Under the pieces are notes generated by a model. That model was not told where the DNA came from. It searched no databases and saw only the letters and a program-made list of their open reading frames with translations. A program made the position numbers and the translations under genes. A DNA stretch of 23,250 nucleotides. Source: a virus. Where the stretch lies: IMG/VR virus record IMGVR_UViG_3300025131_004497, positions 1 to 23,250 of that record. One strand, given 5' to 3'. Shown piece after piece: positions 1 through 5,550 of the stretch (the stretch's first letter is position 1; every line of letters begins with the position of its first letter).

Positions 1-125
1 ATGACTGGAAAGGTTATTTAGAGGATAGAAGACCAGCAAGTAATGCTAATCCATATGATATTGCAAAAGAGATAGTAAGTGTGTTGAATAGGGTGAATGT
101 CCCTATTTATATCAACGGAGCGTAA
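1..125 (+). CDS. Glutamine synthetase, C-terminal end (partial)
   Basis: The frame beginning at base 3 is open from the window edge to TAA at 123-125, so only about 40 C-terminal residues are visible. They contain KGYLEDRRPASNANPY, very close to the C-terminal KGY(F/L)EDRRP(A/S)(S/A)N.DP(Y/F) signature of type II glutamine synthetases (ATP-dependent ligation of ammonia to glutamate), where the arginines lie by the active site. The tail then reads IYINGA and stops. The stop codon lies within an inverted copy of the dispersed hairpin repeat (115-160), so the extreme C-terminus may have been altered by that repeat. A phage-encoded glutamine synthetase could raise glutamine for nucleotide synthesis; that role is inference. 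The rest of the gene is outside the window. Confidence 0.65.
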   Translation, partial: DWKGYLEDRRPASNANPYDIAKEIVSVLNRVNVPIYINGA

Positions 126-160
126 AACCCACGGGTCTTTAGCAAATGGGTAGTTCACAA
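115..160 (-). repeat. Dispersed hairpin repeat, copy f (minus orientation)
   Basis: Read on the minus strand it runs GTGAACTACCCA, a short loop region, then TGGGTTTTACGCTCCGTTGA. It shares both ends with the copies at 4059, 9131 and 18249. The ACCCA/TGGGT arms can pair. It overlaps the stop codon of the glutamine synthetase gene. Confidence 0.7.
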
Positions 161-172
161 TTAAACACTACT

Positions 173-283
173 ATGGTTAATTTCGATGAGTTTGATGGAA
201 TGTACAACGAAGATGGTACATTTAACTACAACAATTTAGGTGACCCCGATGAGATACATGAGTTCGAGTTATCAAGCATTTAA
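173..283 (+). CDS. Small acidic protein, unknown
   Basis: ATG at 173 to TAA at 281-283 gives 36 residues, MVNFDEFDGMYNEDG..., rich in Asp, Glu and Asn. An in-frame ATG at 146 would add nine residues but lies in the hairpin repeat, so 173 is preferred. No recognisable domain. It sits between the glutamine synthetase gene and a host-like promoter at 315. It is short enough that it may not be a real gene, although its amino-acid composition (acidic, few rare residues) is protein-like. Confidence 0.35.
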   Translation: MVNFDEFDGMYNEDGTFNYNNLGDPDEIHEFELSSI

Positions 284-314
284 CAACTAATTTCAAAAAA
301 GTTTCACTAAAAGC

Positions 315-345
315 TTGCATTATCCAAAAAGATATGGTATATTTG
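315..345 (+). promoter_or_regulatory. Bacteroidetes-type promoter
   Basis: TTGCAT (315-320), 17 bases, TATATTTG (338-345): an exact fit to the Bacteroidetes primary-sigma -33/-7 pattern TTG-n-TAnnTTTG. It reads toward the short ORF at 405 and the terminator at 530. Confidence 0.75.
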
Positions 346-404
346 TACTCCAATTAAGAAATGAAAATTTGCACTTTTTATTAAGTGCCACATATTTAAA
401 AGAA

Positions 405-494
405 ATGGAAAACGTTTATACGACATATCAGGGAAAACAGCAACCGCAAGGCACGAAGCCGAGCGCACTGGATTTGTCGTATCTAGTTTTCTAA
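405..494 (+). CDS. Very short ORF downstream of a promoter, unknown
   Basis: ATG at 405 to TAA at 492-494 gives 29 residues (MENVYTTYQGKQQPQG...). It is the only credible reading frame in a compact transcription unit bounded by the promoter at 315-345 and the terminator at 530-562. The transcript could instead be a small non-coding RNA of about 200 nt. No domain is recognised. Confidence 0.35.
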   Translation: MENVYTTYQGKQQPQGTKPSALDLSYLVF

Positions 495-529
495 CTTTAT
501 AGAGATAAAAAACACACATAGATATTGCG

Positions 530-562
530 AAAGCCTCAGTGGAAACACTAGAGGCTTTTTTT
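530..562 (+). terminator. Rho-independent terminator
   Basis: The arms AAGCCTC-AGTG and CACT-A-GAGGCTT pair around a GAAA loop with one bulged base, followed immediately by a run of seven T. It closes the 315-494 transcription unit. Confidence 0.85.
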
Positions 563-632
563 GTTGCTTGTATTTTGACAACACTAAAAATAAAATACGG
601 TTCTTTGATATCGTGGTAATTGAAAAATAAAT

Positions 633-705
633 TGAGAGGTAGCTTAAACTACAAAGCCCCATCCGTTGAGGATGGTGTATGAAGGTGTGAACCCTTCCCT
701 TTCAA
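633..705 (+). tRNA. tRNA-Gln-like (anticodon TTG), degenerate
   Basis: A 73-nt sequence folds into a full cloverleaf. Acceptor TGAGAGG/CCTTTCA (one G-T), D stem GCTT/AAGC, anticodon stem CCATC/GATGG, five-base variable loop, T stem GAAGG/CCTTC. The anticodon position reads TTG (Gln), and a first pair of T-A is typical of tRNA-Gln. Conserved loop bases are missing, however: position 33 is G rather than T, the D loop has no GG, and the T loop is TGTGAAC rather than TTCnAnY. The stems are better preserved than chance, but the molecule may be a decayed or highly specialised tRNA. Confidence 0.45.
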
Positions 706-712
706 CTAATAT

Positions 713-785
713 AGTGTAGTATATCAATTGGAAGATTACACCGTTTGGGACGGTGAGGTTGCTGGTTCGAGTCCAGTCTACGCTA
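713..785 (+). tRNA. tRNA-Pro (TGG)
   Basis: Canonical 73-nt cloverleaf: acceptor AGTGTAG/CTACGCT with discriminator A785, D loop containing GG, anticodon stem CACCG/CGGTG around loop TTTGGGA (T33 present, anticodon TGG, G37 as usual for Pro), variable AGGTT, T arm GCTGG-TTCGAGT-CCAGT. CCA is not encoded. It lies eight bases after the Gln-like sequence. Confidence 0.88.
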
Positions 786-807
786 CTATGAATAACAAAT
801 AATATAA

Positions 808-884
808 CGGGTGGTTATGCAGATGGATATACAACGGTACCTTGGAAGTGTCGGGTGAGCCAGATTCGAATCTGGCTCACCCGA
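808..884 (+). tRNA. tRNA-like sequence, possible Pro(TGG), overlaps a palindrome
   Basis: Acceptor CGGGTGG (808-814) pairs with TCACCCG (877-883). Anticodon stem GGTAC/GTGTC (two wobble pairs) encloses CTTGGAA, anticodon position TGG. The D region contains GATGGAT. The T stem GCCAG/CTGGC is perfect, but the T loop ATTCGAAT has eight bases instead of seven. The whole 3' half is part of the 44-bp palindrome at 846-889. It could be a tRNA whose 3' half was remodelled, or a coincidental fold. Confidence 0.35.
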
Positions 885-889
885 CACTT
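846..889. repeat. 44-bp perfect palindrome
   Basis: Bases 846-867 are the exact reverse complement of 868-889, with the centre in TTCGAA. As RNA it would form a ~20-bp hairpin with a T-loop-like apex, resembling a tRNA acceptor/T-arm minihelix. It is followed at once by TTGACA, the -33 element of the next promoter, and by five T at 895-899, so it may also act as a terminator or insulator. Confidence 0.9.
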
Positions 890-922
890 GACATTTTTGT
901 ACTTTAAGCTTATATTTATATG
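888..922 (+). promoter_or_regulatory. Promoter of GIY-YIG gene 1 (hybrid motif)
   Basis: TTGACA (888-893), 17 bases, TATATTTA (911-918), which runs into TATG just before the ATG at 924. It combines the host-like -33 spacing with the ATTTATATG motif found directly upstream of several other genes here, and predicts an almost leaderless mRNA. Confidence 0.55.
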
Positions 923-923
923 T

Positions 924-1556
924 ATGAGGAAAGAACGAAAATACAATTACATCTACAAGACCACTTGTAACGTAACTGGTAGATATTACATTGGTATGCA
1001 TAGTACTGATGACCTGAATGATGGATATATGGGTTCAGGTAAACGCCTGTGGAATTCATTTAACTATCATGGAAAGGATAACCACTCAATGGAAATTCTT
1101 GAGTATCTACCGACCAGAAAGGAGCTTAAGAAGCGAGAAGCTGAGTTGGTCAATGAGGATACGTTGAAGGATGAGATGTGTATGAACTTGATGACTGGTG
1201 GTCAGGGTGGTCATGGGTTTTGGCATGAAGAACATAGGACAAATTTCATTAAGGCTGGTGCTAAAGCTTTTAGTGATAAATTTAAAAATGATATTGACTT
1301 TAGAGAGAAGAGATTGAAAATGTTAGCTAATAATAGTAAGGTTAATGTAGAAGAAGGTAAAATGGTACCACCAGACTGGACTGGTAAGAAACATACCGAA
1401 GAGACTAAAGAGAAAATGAGGAAGTCTAAGAACGTAGGTAAAGCCAACTCTCAATATGGTACTTGTTGGATAACCAGAGATGGTTCCAATAAGAAGATAA
1501 AGAAAGAAGACCTAGATGAATACCTAGAAATGGGTTGGATTAGAGGAAGAAAGTAG
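924..1556 (+). CDS. GIY-YIG homing endonuclease 1
   Basis: 210 residues. The N-terminal GIY-YIG nuclease domain shows YIY (residues 9-11), YYIG (21-24), then GSGKRLW and a conserved Glu/Asn region (MNLMTGG). It is followed by a NUMOD3-type DNA-binding repeat (TGKKHTEETKEKMRKSK) and a C-terminal QYGTCWI...NKKIKKEDLDEYLEMGW segment common in phage GIY-YIG proteins. Such enzymes nick or cut a specific site and spread their own gene by repair. The ATG at 924 is chosen because the nuclease domain begins right after it and it sits just 3' of the promoter motif; an upstream in-frame GTG at 855 lies inside the palindrome. The gene is embedded in a tRNA-like region rather than between ordinary genes. 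Confidence 0.9.
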   Translation: MRKERKYNYIYKTTCNVTGRYYIGMHSTDDLNDGYMGSGKRLWNSFNYHGKDNHSMEILEYLPTRKELKKREAELVNEDTLKDEMCMNLMTGGQGGHGFWHEEHRTNFIKAGAKAFSDKFKNDIDFREKRLKMLANNSKVNVEEGKMVPPDWTGKKHTEETKEKMRKSKNVGKANSQYGTCWITRDGSNKKIKKEDLDEYLEMGWIRGRK

Positions 1557-1557
1557 A

Positions 1558-1586
1558 TACGGCAATTAGTTGTCGTAACTGCCGTA
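1558..1586 (+). terminator. Hairpin after GIY-YIG gene 1
   Basis: TACGGCA (1558-1564) and TGCCGTA (1580-1586) form a 7-bp stem starting one base after the endonuclease stop codon. It is followed by an A-rich rather than a T-rich tract, so it may act as an mRNA 3' end or be a weak terminator. Confidence 0.45.
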
Positions 1587-1745
1587 GAAAATGCGGCAAA
1601 AAATATAAAGGATGATTACAGCAAACAAAAAAATTTGACTCTTAATCAAAAAGTGATATGCAAATTGGCAAGCGACCAGACTTTTAATTCTATTATTTAC
1701 CATTTACTTGAATTTCAAATATTTGGGTTTATATTCAGGATGGTC

Positions 1746-1758
1746 TATATTTATTAGT
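1746..1758 (+). promoter_or_regulatory. ATTTAT-type start-proximal motif
   Basis: TATATTTATTAG ends one base before the ATG at 1759. It is a close variant of the ATTTATATG motif seen before other starts in this window. Confidence 0.4.
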
Positions 1759-2178
1759 ATGAGCATCAAACGGAAATTAAAGTCCTTACTAATAGAGAAT
1801 GATATTAATACGTCACTTAGACGCATTGGTGACCAAGTGGCATCAAAACTGAAGTGCGACTCTAGAGGTTCATGTATTCATTTCGCTGAATTGTTCATTC
1901 AAGAAGTTGAAAAAATAAATCCAGACCTATTAAACCATTTCAATGTGATTGAAGGGTATGTATCCGAATTGGATTACCCGCAAGAACATACGTGGATAGA
2001 GTTACCCAACGGGGATACCATAGACCCAACCATAGCTCAATTTGGTAAAGACCATGAAGGGCATACCGATAGAATAGTTTATAGAGGTACTGGTATGGAT
2101 TATTTAACCAACTACATGGCTCACGATGATACCTATGAAAAGGAGCGTGAGAACTTCCCAACAAAATATTTCAAATAA
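1759..2178 (+). CDS. Unknown protein with Cys/His/Asp triad-like motifs
   Basis: 139 residues from the ATG at 1759, which directly follows the motif at 1746; an upstream in-frame ATG at 1708 would add residues encoded across that motif. Conserved-looking residues are spaced as in papain/transglutaminase-like folds: GSCIHFAELF (Cys39), EHTWIELPNG (His77) and IDPT (Asp89). This Cys...HxW...(I)DPT pattern occurs in many uncharacterised phage proteins. A thiol-peptidase or transglutaminase-like activity is possible but not shown; the fold assignment is inference from the motif. It lies between the first endonuclease and degenerate tRNA-like sequence. Confidence 0.6.
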   Translation: MSIKRKLKSLLIENDINTSLRRIGDQVASKLKCDSRGSCIHFAELFIQEVEKINPDLLNHFNVIEGYVSELDYPQEHTWIELPNGDTIDPTIAQFGKDHEGHTDRIVYRGTGMDYLTNYMAHDDTYEKERENFPTKYFK

Positions 2179-2556
2179 GTGAATATCGTATTTGGGTGCC
2201 GATGAAATATTTCGGTAACCCCTACTCACGAAACATTTACTGGATGATGCCCTAGTTTGTACCTAGGAGAAGGCGGCTCGATTCCAACCTACCCGACACT
2301 TGACTTTTCGTCTCGTTTACGTATATTCGTATTATGGAAGCTACATCAGAGGAACGTTGTTAAAATAAATGGGTATGCTTGGGGTGTGTGAATCCCGCCT
2401 GACAGAGAGTCGGGTACTTAAAAGGTTAAGGTACAGAAAGTTCACAGTATCACTGAAACTTCGAAGATGGGTGATATGAATGCGAGTAAGATACTGTTAA
2501 TGTTATCGATGACAAAGATAGTAAGGTTCGAACCCTCCCATACCACAATTAAATAT
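2179..2556 (+). other. Non-coding stretch with tRNA-like fragments
   Basis: No credible gene. It contains a tRNA-Thr-like 3' two-thirds at 2241-2296: anticodon stem CCTAG/CTAGG around TTTGTAC (TGT), a T-loop-like CTCGATT, and a 3' end in ACCCGACACTTGAC, but no matching 5' acceptor strand. A host-like promoter TTGACT-16-TATATTCG (2300-2329) follows. Further tRNA-like pieces are GGTTCGAACC (2525-2534) followed by CCATACCA, and the possible partner GGGTATG at 2371, too far away for an ordinary tRNA. It reads as a decayed or rearranged tRNA cluster, or as a structured RNA I do not recognise. Confidence 0.4.
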
Positions 2557-2632
2557 GCGATTGTAGTTTAACACTAGTAGTAAAACAACACCACTCCAGG
2601 TGTAGATGTTGATGCAAGCTCAACCAATCGCT
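2557..2632 (+). tRNA. tRNA-Gly-like (TCC) with abnormal anticodon loop
   Basis: Acceptor GCGATTG/CAATCGC is a perfect 7 bp with discriminator T2632; GCG start and U73 are both typical of tRNA-Gly. D stem GTTT/AAAC has a long 13-nt loop. T stem GTTGA/TCAAC is perfect with loop TGCAAGC. The anticodon arm pairs as ACACC/GGTGT with a 6-nt loop ACTCCA, or as ACAC/GTGT with an 8-nt loop CACTCCAG; no standard 7-nt loop is possible. TCC (Gly) is at the apex. It may be a functional unusual tRNA or a decaying one. Confidence 0.5.
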
Positions 2633-2687
2633 CAACTCAAACATTCAGTATGGAAGAGTTCGTGTGAAAATTTAATCTATGAAACAG

Positions 2688-2729
2688 GAAGCCCATCCCA
2701 TCGCCTATGGCGTGGGTGGGTAGTTCACC
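2688..2729 (-). repeat. Dispersed hairpin repeat, copy e (minus orientation)
   Basis: On the minus strand it begins GTGAACTACCCACCCAC, then GCCATAGGC and GATGGGATGGGCTTC. It is the same family as copies a (7235) and b (9131), whose 3' half also reads GGGCTTC. It separates the tRNA-Gly-like sequence from a degraded reading frame. Confidence 0.75.
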
Positions 2730-2797
2730 TTCAACAATATATTAATGGCGGTGTATTTCCCCAGTCTTCATATTCTATTATTTCCAAATTTGATTGA

Positions 2798-2890
2798 ACG
2801 GTATCAATAATACAGAGGTTAGAAGGTAGTGGTCTGAATATGTCAGATTACATTCGTGACTTGATTGCTCGTGATTTACTGAATAATTGA
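2798..2890 (+). pseudogene. Possible remnant of a small DNA-binding protein
   Basis: The frame after the TGA at 2795 reads about 30 residues ending RLEGSGLNMSDYIRDLIARD then LLNN and TGA at 2888-2890. LN.SDYIR.LI is reminiscent of ribbon-helix-helix proteins. There is no suitable start codon except an internal ATG leaving 16 residues. The same frame upstream of the TGA is open but crosses the tRNA-like sequence and the hairpin repeat, so this is best seen as a relic. Confidence 0.25.
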
Positions 2891-2892
2891 AC

Positions 2893-2903
2893 TATTTATA
2901 TGT
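2893..2903 (+). promoter_or_regulatory. ATTTATATG motif before GP88
   Basis: TATTTATATGT ends at the base before the ATG at 2904. No TTG element is found at the host-type spacing, so this is the phage-specific class of start-proximal motif. Confidence 0.5.
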
Positions 2904-3986
2904 ATGGACAAGTTAAGTAGATTAGTTAGGGAAGCTTTAGCCTTTGAAGGTGAGATAAATGAAGTCGATTGGGAAGATACCTTTCAGGACGTGCAGAAAC
3001 GTTGTATGGCACCAGATGTTGTGGTGGACTACCTTAATAGGGTAAGAGCTAACGCAGGTAAAGGGTATGGAGAAAGAGAGAAGTTCGACAAAGGACAACC
3101 TTATGTACACGCTAAATCTTCATTCTACAAGAAAGAAGATACGGAAGTAGATATCGACCACTTCATCAAGAAAATGACAGAACCACCAATTAACGTGGTT
3201 AATACAAATGAAAAAATTCTCAAAAGTGGTGGACACCACGAATACATCTACAAAACAGGAATCCCAGCATTCCGTGGTATCGCCTACGACATTGCTAAGG
3301 ACAAGTTTTATAGTATCAATACTTGTCCAGGTGCTGGTAGTTGTGTTGCTATCTGTTACGCAATGAAAGGTAGGTACCTGATGTACCCAAATTCATATGA
3401 CAGCATGACCAGAAGATTGAATTATCTTCTGAATTACCCAGACAAATACGAAGCTCAAATGTACACTGAGTTAAAGGCTAAGTGTACGGAACATAAGGCT
3501 TTAGAAGGTTATAAATCTAAGGTGTTATTACGTTGGAACGACTCTGGCGACTTCTTTGCTAAGAGGTATGTCAAGATGGCTGAAGATGTTATTGCTAAGT
3601 TAAAGGCTGAAGGCTACAATGTTGACAGTTACGCTTATACAAAGGTTGCAGATGTTGCGGCTGATAGTGACGTTGCTTCTACTTTCTCAGCAGGTGCCAA
3701 CAAGAAACAGTCAAAACAAGTGAAATCAAAGCAGAAAATGTCATTGGTTATTCCTAGAAAAGTTTTCCAAGGTTTGGACTTCATGAAAACGGGTGATGAA
3801 GCCGAATTGAAAGATAGGGTTGCAACCTTCTTCAACTTTAAAATAGAGGATGTTATTACTTATGATGAGTTGATGACAACACCAAAACAAGGTGACCCAA
3901 AATGGCATGTTATTGTAACACCAAATGATGGTGACGATGCAGCCTTCCGACCAGACGTTAAGAGCGTTCTACTTACACAACATTAA
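2904..3986 (+). CDS. GP88-family protein (Cys-motif, radical-SAM-like)
   Basis: 360 residues. The region INTCPGAGSCVAICYAMKG carries C141-x5-C147-x3-C151, followed by Y..SM.RR.NYLL and LLRWNDSGDFF (R210, GDF 215-217). This layout identifies the phage gene-product-88 family. The cysteine cluster and the LR....GDF strand resemble the iron-sulfur and SAM-binding segments of radical-SAM-type barrels, though the cysteine spacing is not the classical CxxxCxxC. The biochemical role of the family is not established to my knowledge. The N-terminal ~100 residues are charged and not recognised. The start at 2904 is supported by the motif immediately upstream. The C-terminal part after residue ~250 is rich in Lys/Asp and may be an accessory domain. 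Confidence 0.7.
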   Translation: MDKLSRLVREALAFEGEINEVDWEDTFQDVQKRCMAPDVVVDYLNRVRANAGKGYGEREKFDKGQPYVHAKSSFYKKEDTEVDIDHFIKKMTEPPINVVNTNEKILKSGGHHEYIYKTGIPAFRGIAYDIAKDKFYSINTCPGAGSCVAICYAMKGRYLMYPNSYDSMTRRLNYLLNYPDKYEAQMYTELKAKCTEHKALEGYKSKVLLRWNDSGDFFAKRYVKMAEDVIAKLKAEGYNVDSYAYTKVADVAADSDVASTFSAGANKKQSKQVKSKQKMSLVIPRKVFQGLDFMKTGDEAELKDRVATFFNFKIEDVITYDELMTTPKQGDPKWHVIVTPNDGDDAAFRPDVKSVLLTQH

Positions 3987-3994
3987 GATTAGGG

Positions 3995-4025
3995 TTGAAA
4001 TTCTTATAGCTCTGTAGTATGTTTG
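3995..4025 (+). promoter_or_regulatory. Bacteroidetes-type promoter
   Basis: TTGAAA (3995-4000), 17 bases, TATGTTTG (4018-4025). It is five bases from an ATG at 4030 and drives the 4030-4428 unit. Confidence 0.7.
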
Positions 4026-4029
4026 TATT

Positions 4030-4062
4030 ATGGAAAAAAATCTATTTAGTAAGGTGTGGTGA
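4030..4062 (+). pseudogene. 10-codon leader or gene cut short by a repeat
   Basis: ATG GAA AAA AAT ... GTG TGG TGA: ten codons, ending on the TGA that is part of the hairpin repeat's own GTGAAC start. Its ATG lies five bases after a good promoter. It could be a leader peptide, or the surviving 5' end of a gene replaced by repeat copy c. Confidence 0.35.
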
Positions 4063-4110
4063 ACTACCCACCCATCTTCAGTGGTTGGGTTTACGCTCCG
4101 TTATATAAAA
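4059..4110 (+). repeat. Dispersed hairpin repeat, copy c
   Basis: GTGAACTACCCACCCATC, TTCAGTGG, TTGGGTTTACGCTCCGTTAT: the arms CCCACC/GGTTGGG pair, and the 3' tail ACGCTCCGTTATATAAAA is identical to copy d at 18249. It lies between the promoter at 3995 and the gene at 4132. Confidence 0.8.
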
Positions 4111-4131
4111 CAAACAATAAACAACAAGAAT

Positions 4132-4428
4132 ATGAAAAATGTAGTAATAGTAGACATTGATACTGACAGAGAACAAGCAGTACAAATTATGAAGCCATCA
4201 GGTGGTGGTGTTCCATCAAATGCTGAGGAAGCTCAAAACATGGTAGCAATGGATATTAGGTCATTGACCGAAGGTTTGGTAACATTGGTTATTGGCTCCC
4301 ATTTGAATGACTACAGCAGCAAGGAAGACAATTTTGCTGACATTGTAGACCATTTAAGAGGTGGGCTTACCCTTGACGAAAATGGTATTGAAATAACAGA
4401 CGAAGAAGTTGGGAAAAACGGGGGGTAA
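4132..4428 (+). CDS. Unknown 98-residue protein
   Basis: Starts MKNVVIVDIDTDREQAVQIM and continues with a short alpha/beta-looking sequence and an acidic C-terminus ending EEVGKNGG. The ATG at 4132 follows an A-rich leader (AACAACAAGAAT). An in-frame upstream GTG at 4081 lies inside the hairpin repeat and is rejected. It is transcribed from the promoter at 3995 through the repeat, whose hairpin would lie in its 5' UTR. No family is recognised. Confidence 0.7.
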   Translation: MKNVVIVDIDTDREQAVQIMKPSGGGVPSNAEEAQNMVAMDIRSLTEGLVTLVIGSHLNDYSSKEDNFADIVDHLRGGLTLDENGIEITDEEVGKNGG

Positions 4429-4446
4429 ATGTTGCGAATTGTGTGA

Positions 4447-4624
4447 GTGAGAATAAGAGTGGACGAAATACTTATAATTGGTTACGAACATGACTATGTG
4501 AAGAAATCAGTTCACCACGTTTTAGATGAAGAAGGGTCAAATCAGTGATGAAATGAAGGCAGACCTGTCTGATGACGAAGCTTTGTATGACCCATATTTA
4601 CTTACATGGGTTTTATGTCTTTAG
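4447..4624 (+). pseudogene. Small gene with a +1 frame change, unknown
   Basis: The GTG frame from 4447 (or 4459) reads DEILIIGYEHDYVKKSVHHV then LDEEG and reaches TGA at 4546-4548. The +1 frame from the GAA GAA GGG T run near 4537 continues GQISDEMKADLSDDEALYDP and stops at 4622-4624. Joined at the glycine codon they give one ~58-residue protein. It could be a frameshift mutation, a sequencing indel in GGG, or two separate mini-ORFs. Its end overlaps the start of the PrsW-like gene, as expected for a real operon member. Confidence 0.4.
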
Positions 4625-5418
4625 TATTTTTTTCGATTATTGCAGGGTTAATTTACTCTGGGATAATATATGTCACAGTACCATATAAAATTATAGACCT
4701 TAAGGTAGCCTTTGGTTACTTATTAGGTGGTTCATTAGCGGTTGCAGGTGTTATGGGTGTACATGAGTTATTCCCATGGTGGTTAAGTTTGGGTCACGAC
4801 TTAACAGTCTACCTATTCGATTGGTCACCAATCATCAATCTATTCAAACTACAATTAGAGAACTTTATACAAGTTGGTTTCCTTGAGGAATTCATGAAGT
4901 TAGGTGTGTTCACCTTGTATGGGTTTGTCAGGACAGAGAAAGGTGACCACCCAGTCGCTACCATGTTCTACATGATGATGATTAGTATGGGTTTCGCTTT
5001 GATTGAAAATTACGCTTATGCTATTGGTGCTTTTGGTAGTAATGCTGAATACCCATATCAGACGTTGATAATCAGGTCATTCACTGCAACGTTAGGTCAT
5101 ATGATATTTGGACTCATCACTGGATTCTGGCTAGCCTTGGGTAGAATACCAATTGGTACATACAGTAGGTCTTGGTTTGATGTTGTAGTTAATAAAACAC
5201 CAACAATCAGGAGATGGATATTTATCGTAATAGGGTTAGTGGGCGCTACCTTATTTCATGGTCTATACAACTTCAATTTTGATACATTCGGTGGTGCTGT
5301 TATGGGTATCATATACTTACAATTGACAGTCGGGTTATTGGCTACTAGTTGGTGTTTCAAACACATAAATGACACATTTAGGAAATCCAAGAAAAAAAAG
5401 TTGACAGTCTCGAAATAA
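4606..5418 (+). CDS. PrsW-like intramembrane metalloprotease
   Basis: 270 residues with about seven hydrophobic segments. The PrsW/CAAX-protease-type motifs are all visible: GFLEEFMK (Glu94, Glu95, Lys98), GFALIENYAYA (Glu134, Asn135), LGHMIFG (His165) and LFHGLYN (His218). These residues bind the catalytic zinc within the membrane in this superfamily. PrsW proteins cut membrane anti-sigma factors in Bacillus. In a phage genome with two sigma factors a similar regulatory cut is conceivable, but attack on a host membrane protein is equally possible. The start could be ATG 4606 or the internal ATG 4615. The basic tail KSKKKK after the last membrane segment suggests a cytoplasmic C-terminus. Confidence 0.82.
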   Translation: MGFMSLVFFSIIAGLIYSGIIYVTVPYKIIDLKVAFGYLLGGSLAVAGVMGVHELFPWWLSLGHDLTVYLFDWSPIINLFKLQLENFIQVGFLEEFMKLGVFTLYGFVRTEKGDHPVATMFYMMMISMGFALIENYAYAIGAFGSNAEYPYQTLIIRSFTATLGHMIFGLITGFWLALGRIPIGTYSRSWFDVVVNKTPTIRRWIFIVIGLVGATLFHGLYNFNFDTFGGAVMGIIYLQLTVGLLATSWCFKHINDTFRKSKKKKLTVSK

Positions 5419-5435
5419 TTCGGTTATTTTGTTTC

Positions 5436-5512
5436 ATGGATTTAATATCAACACACGTAGTAAAACATTAGACTTAGGTGTACATGGAAATCTCTTCGGG
5501 GGTAGAATGTTT
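5436..5512 (+). pseudogene. Broken 5' end of an acyl-CoA thioesterase gene
   Basis: ATG at 5436 reads MDLISTHVVKH then TAG. With a one-base frame change it continues DLGVHGNLFGGRMF. This aligns over its whole length with the start of the intact thioesterase at 6252 (MKLISTFVVKASDLGLHGNL, then FGGRML), with many synonymous differences, so it is a diverged homologue rather than a fresh duplication. Homology ends at GGRM, in the hotdog active-site helix region, and the sequence then runs into the leader of the GIY-YIG gene. It sits 17 bases after the PrsW stop, where a complete gene would be expected. Confidence 0.75.
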
Positions 5513-5528
5513 TTTAGGTTTACCGACA

Positions 5529-5539
5529 TATTTATATGT
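5529..5539 (+). promoter_or_regulatory. ATTTATATG motif before GIY-YIG gene 2
   Basis: TATTTATATGT at 5529-5539, 11 bases before the ATG at 5551. The intervening AAAGGTAA could serve as a ribosome-binding site. Confidence 0.5.
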
Positions 5540-5550
5540 AAAGGTAAATT

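Noticed and set aside
307-519. Minus-strand 70-residue frame
   Set aside because: It runs antisense through a clear promoter and the short + strand unit; composition is not protein-like and no start signal is visible.
855-923. N-terminal extension of GIY-YIG gene 1 from GTG 855
   Set aside because: The added residues are encoded by the palindrome and promoter; the nuclease domain starts right after ATG 924.
2371-2547. tRNA with intron or tmRNA between GGGTATG and CATACC
   Set aside because: The ends pair, but no coherent anticodon arm, tag reading frame or intron core could be drawn; only described as a structured region.
2606-2797. 63-residue + strand frame
   Set aside because: It crosses the tRNA-Gly-like sequence and hairpin repeat e and has no family resemblance; likely open by chance.
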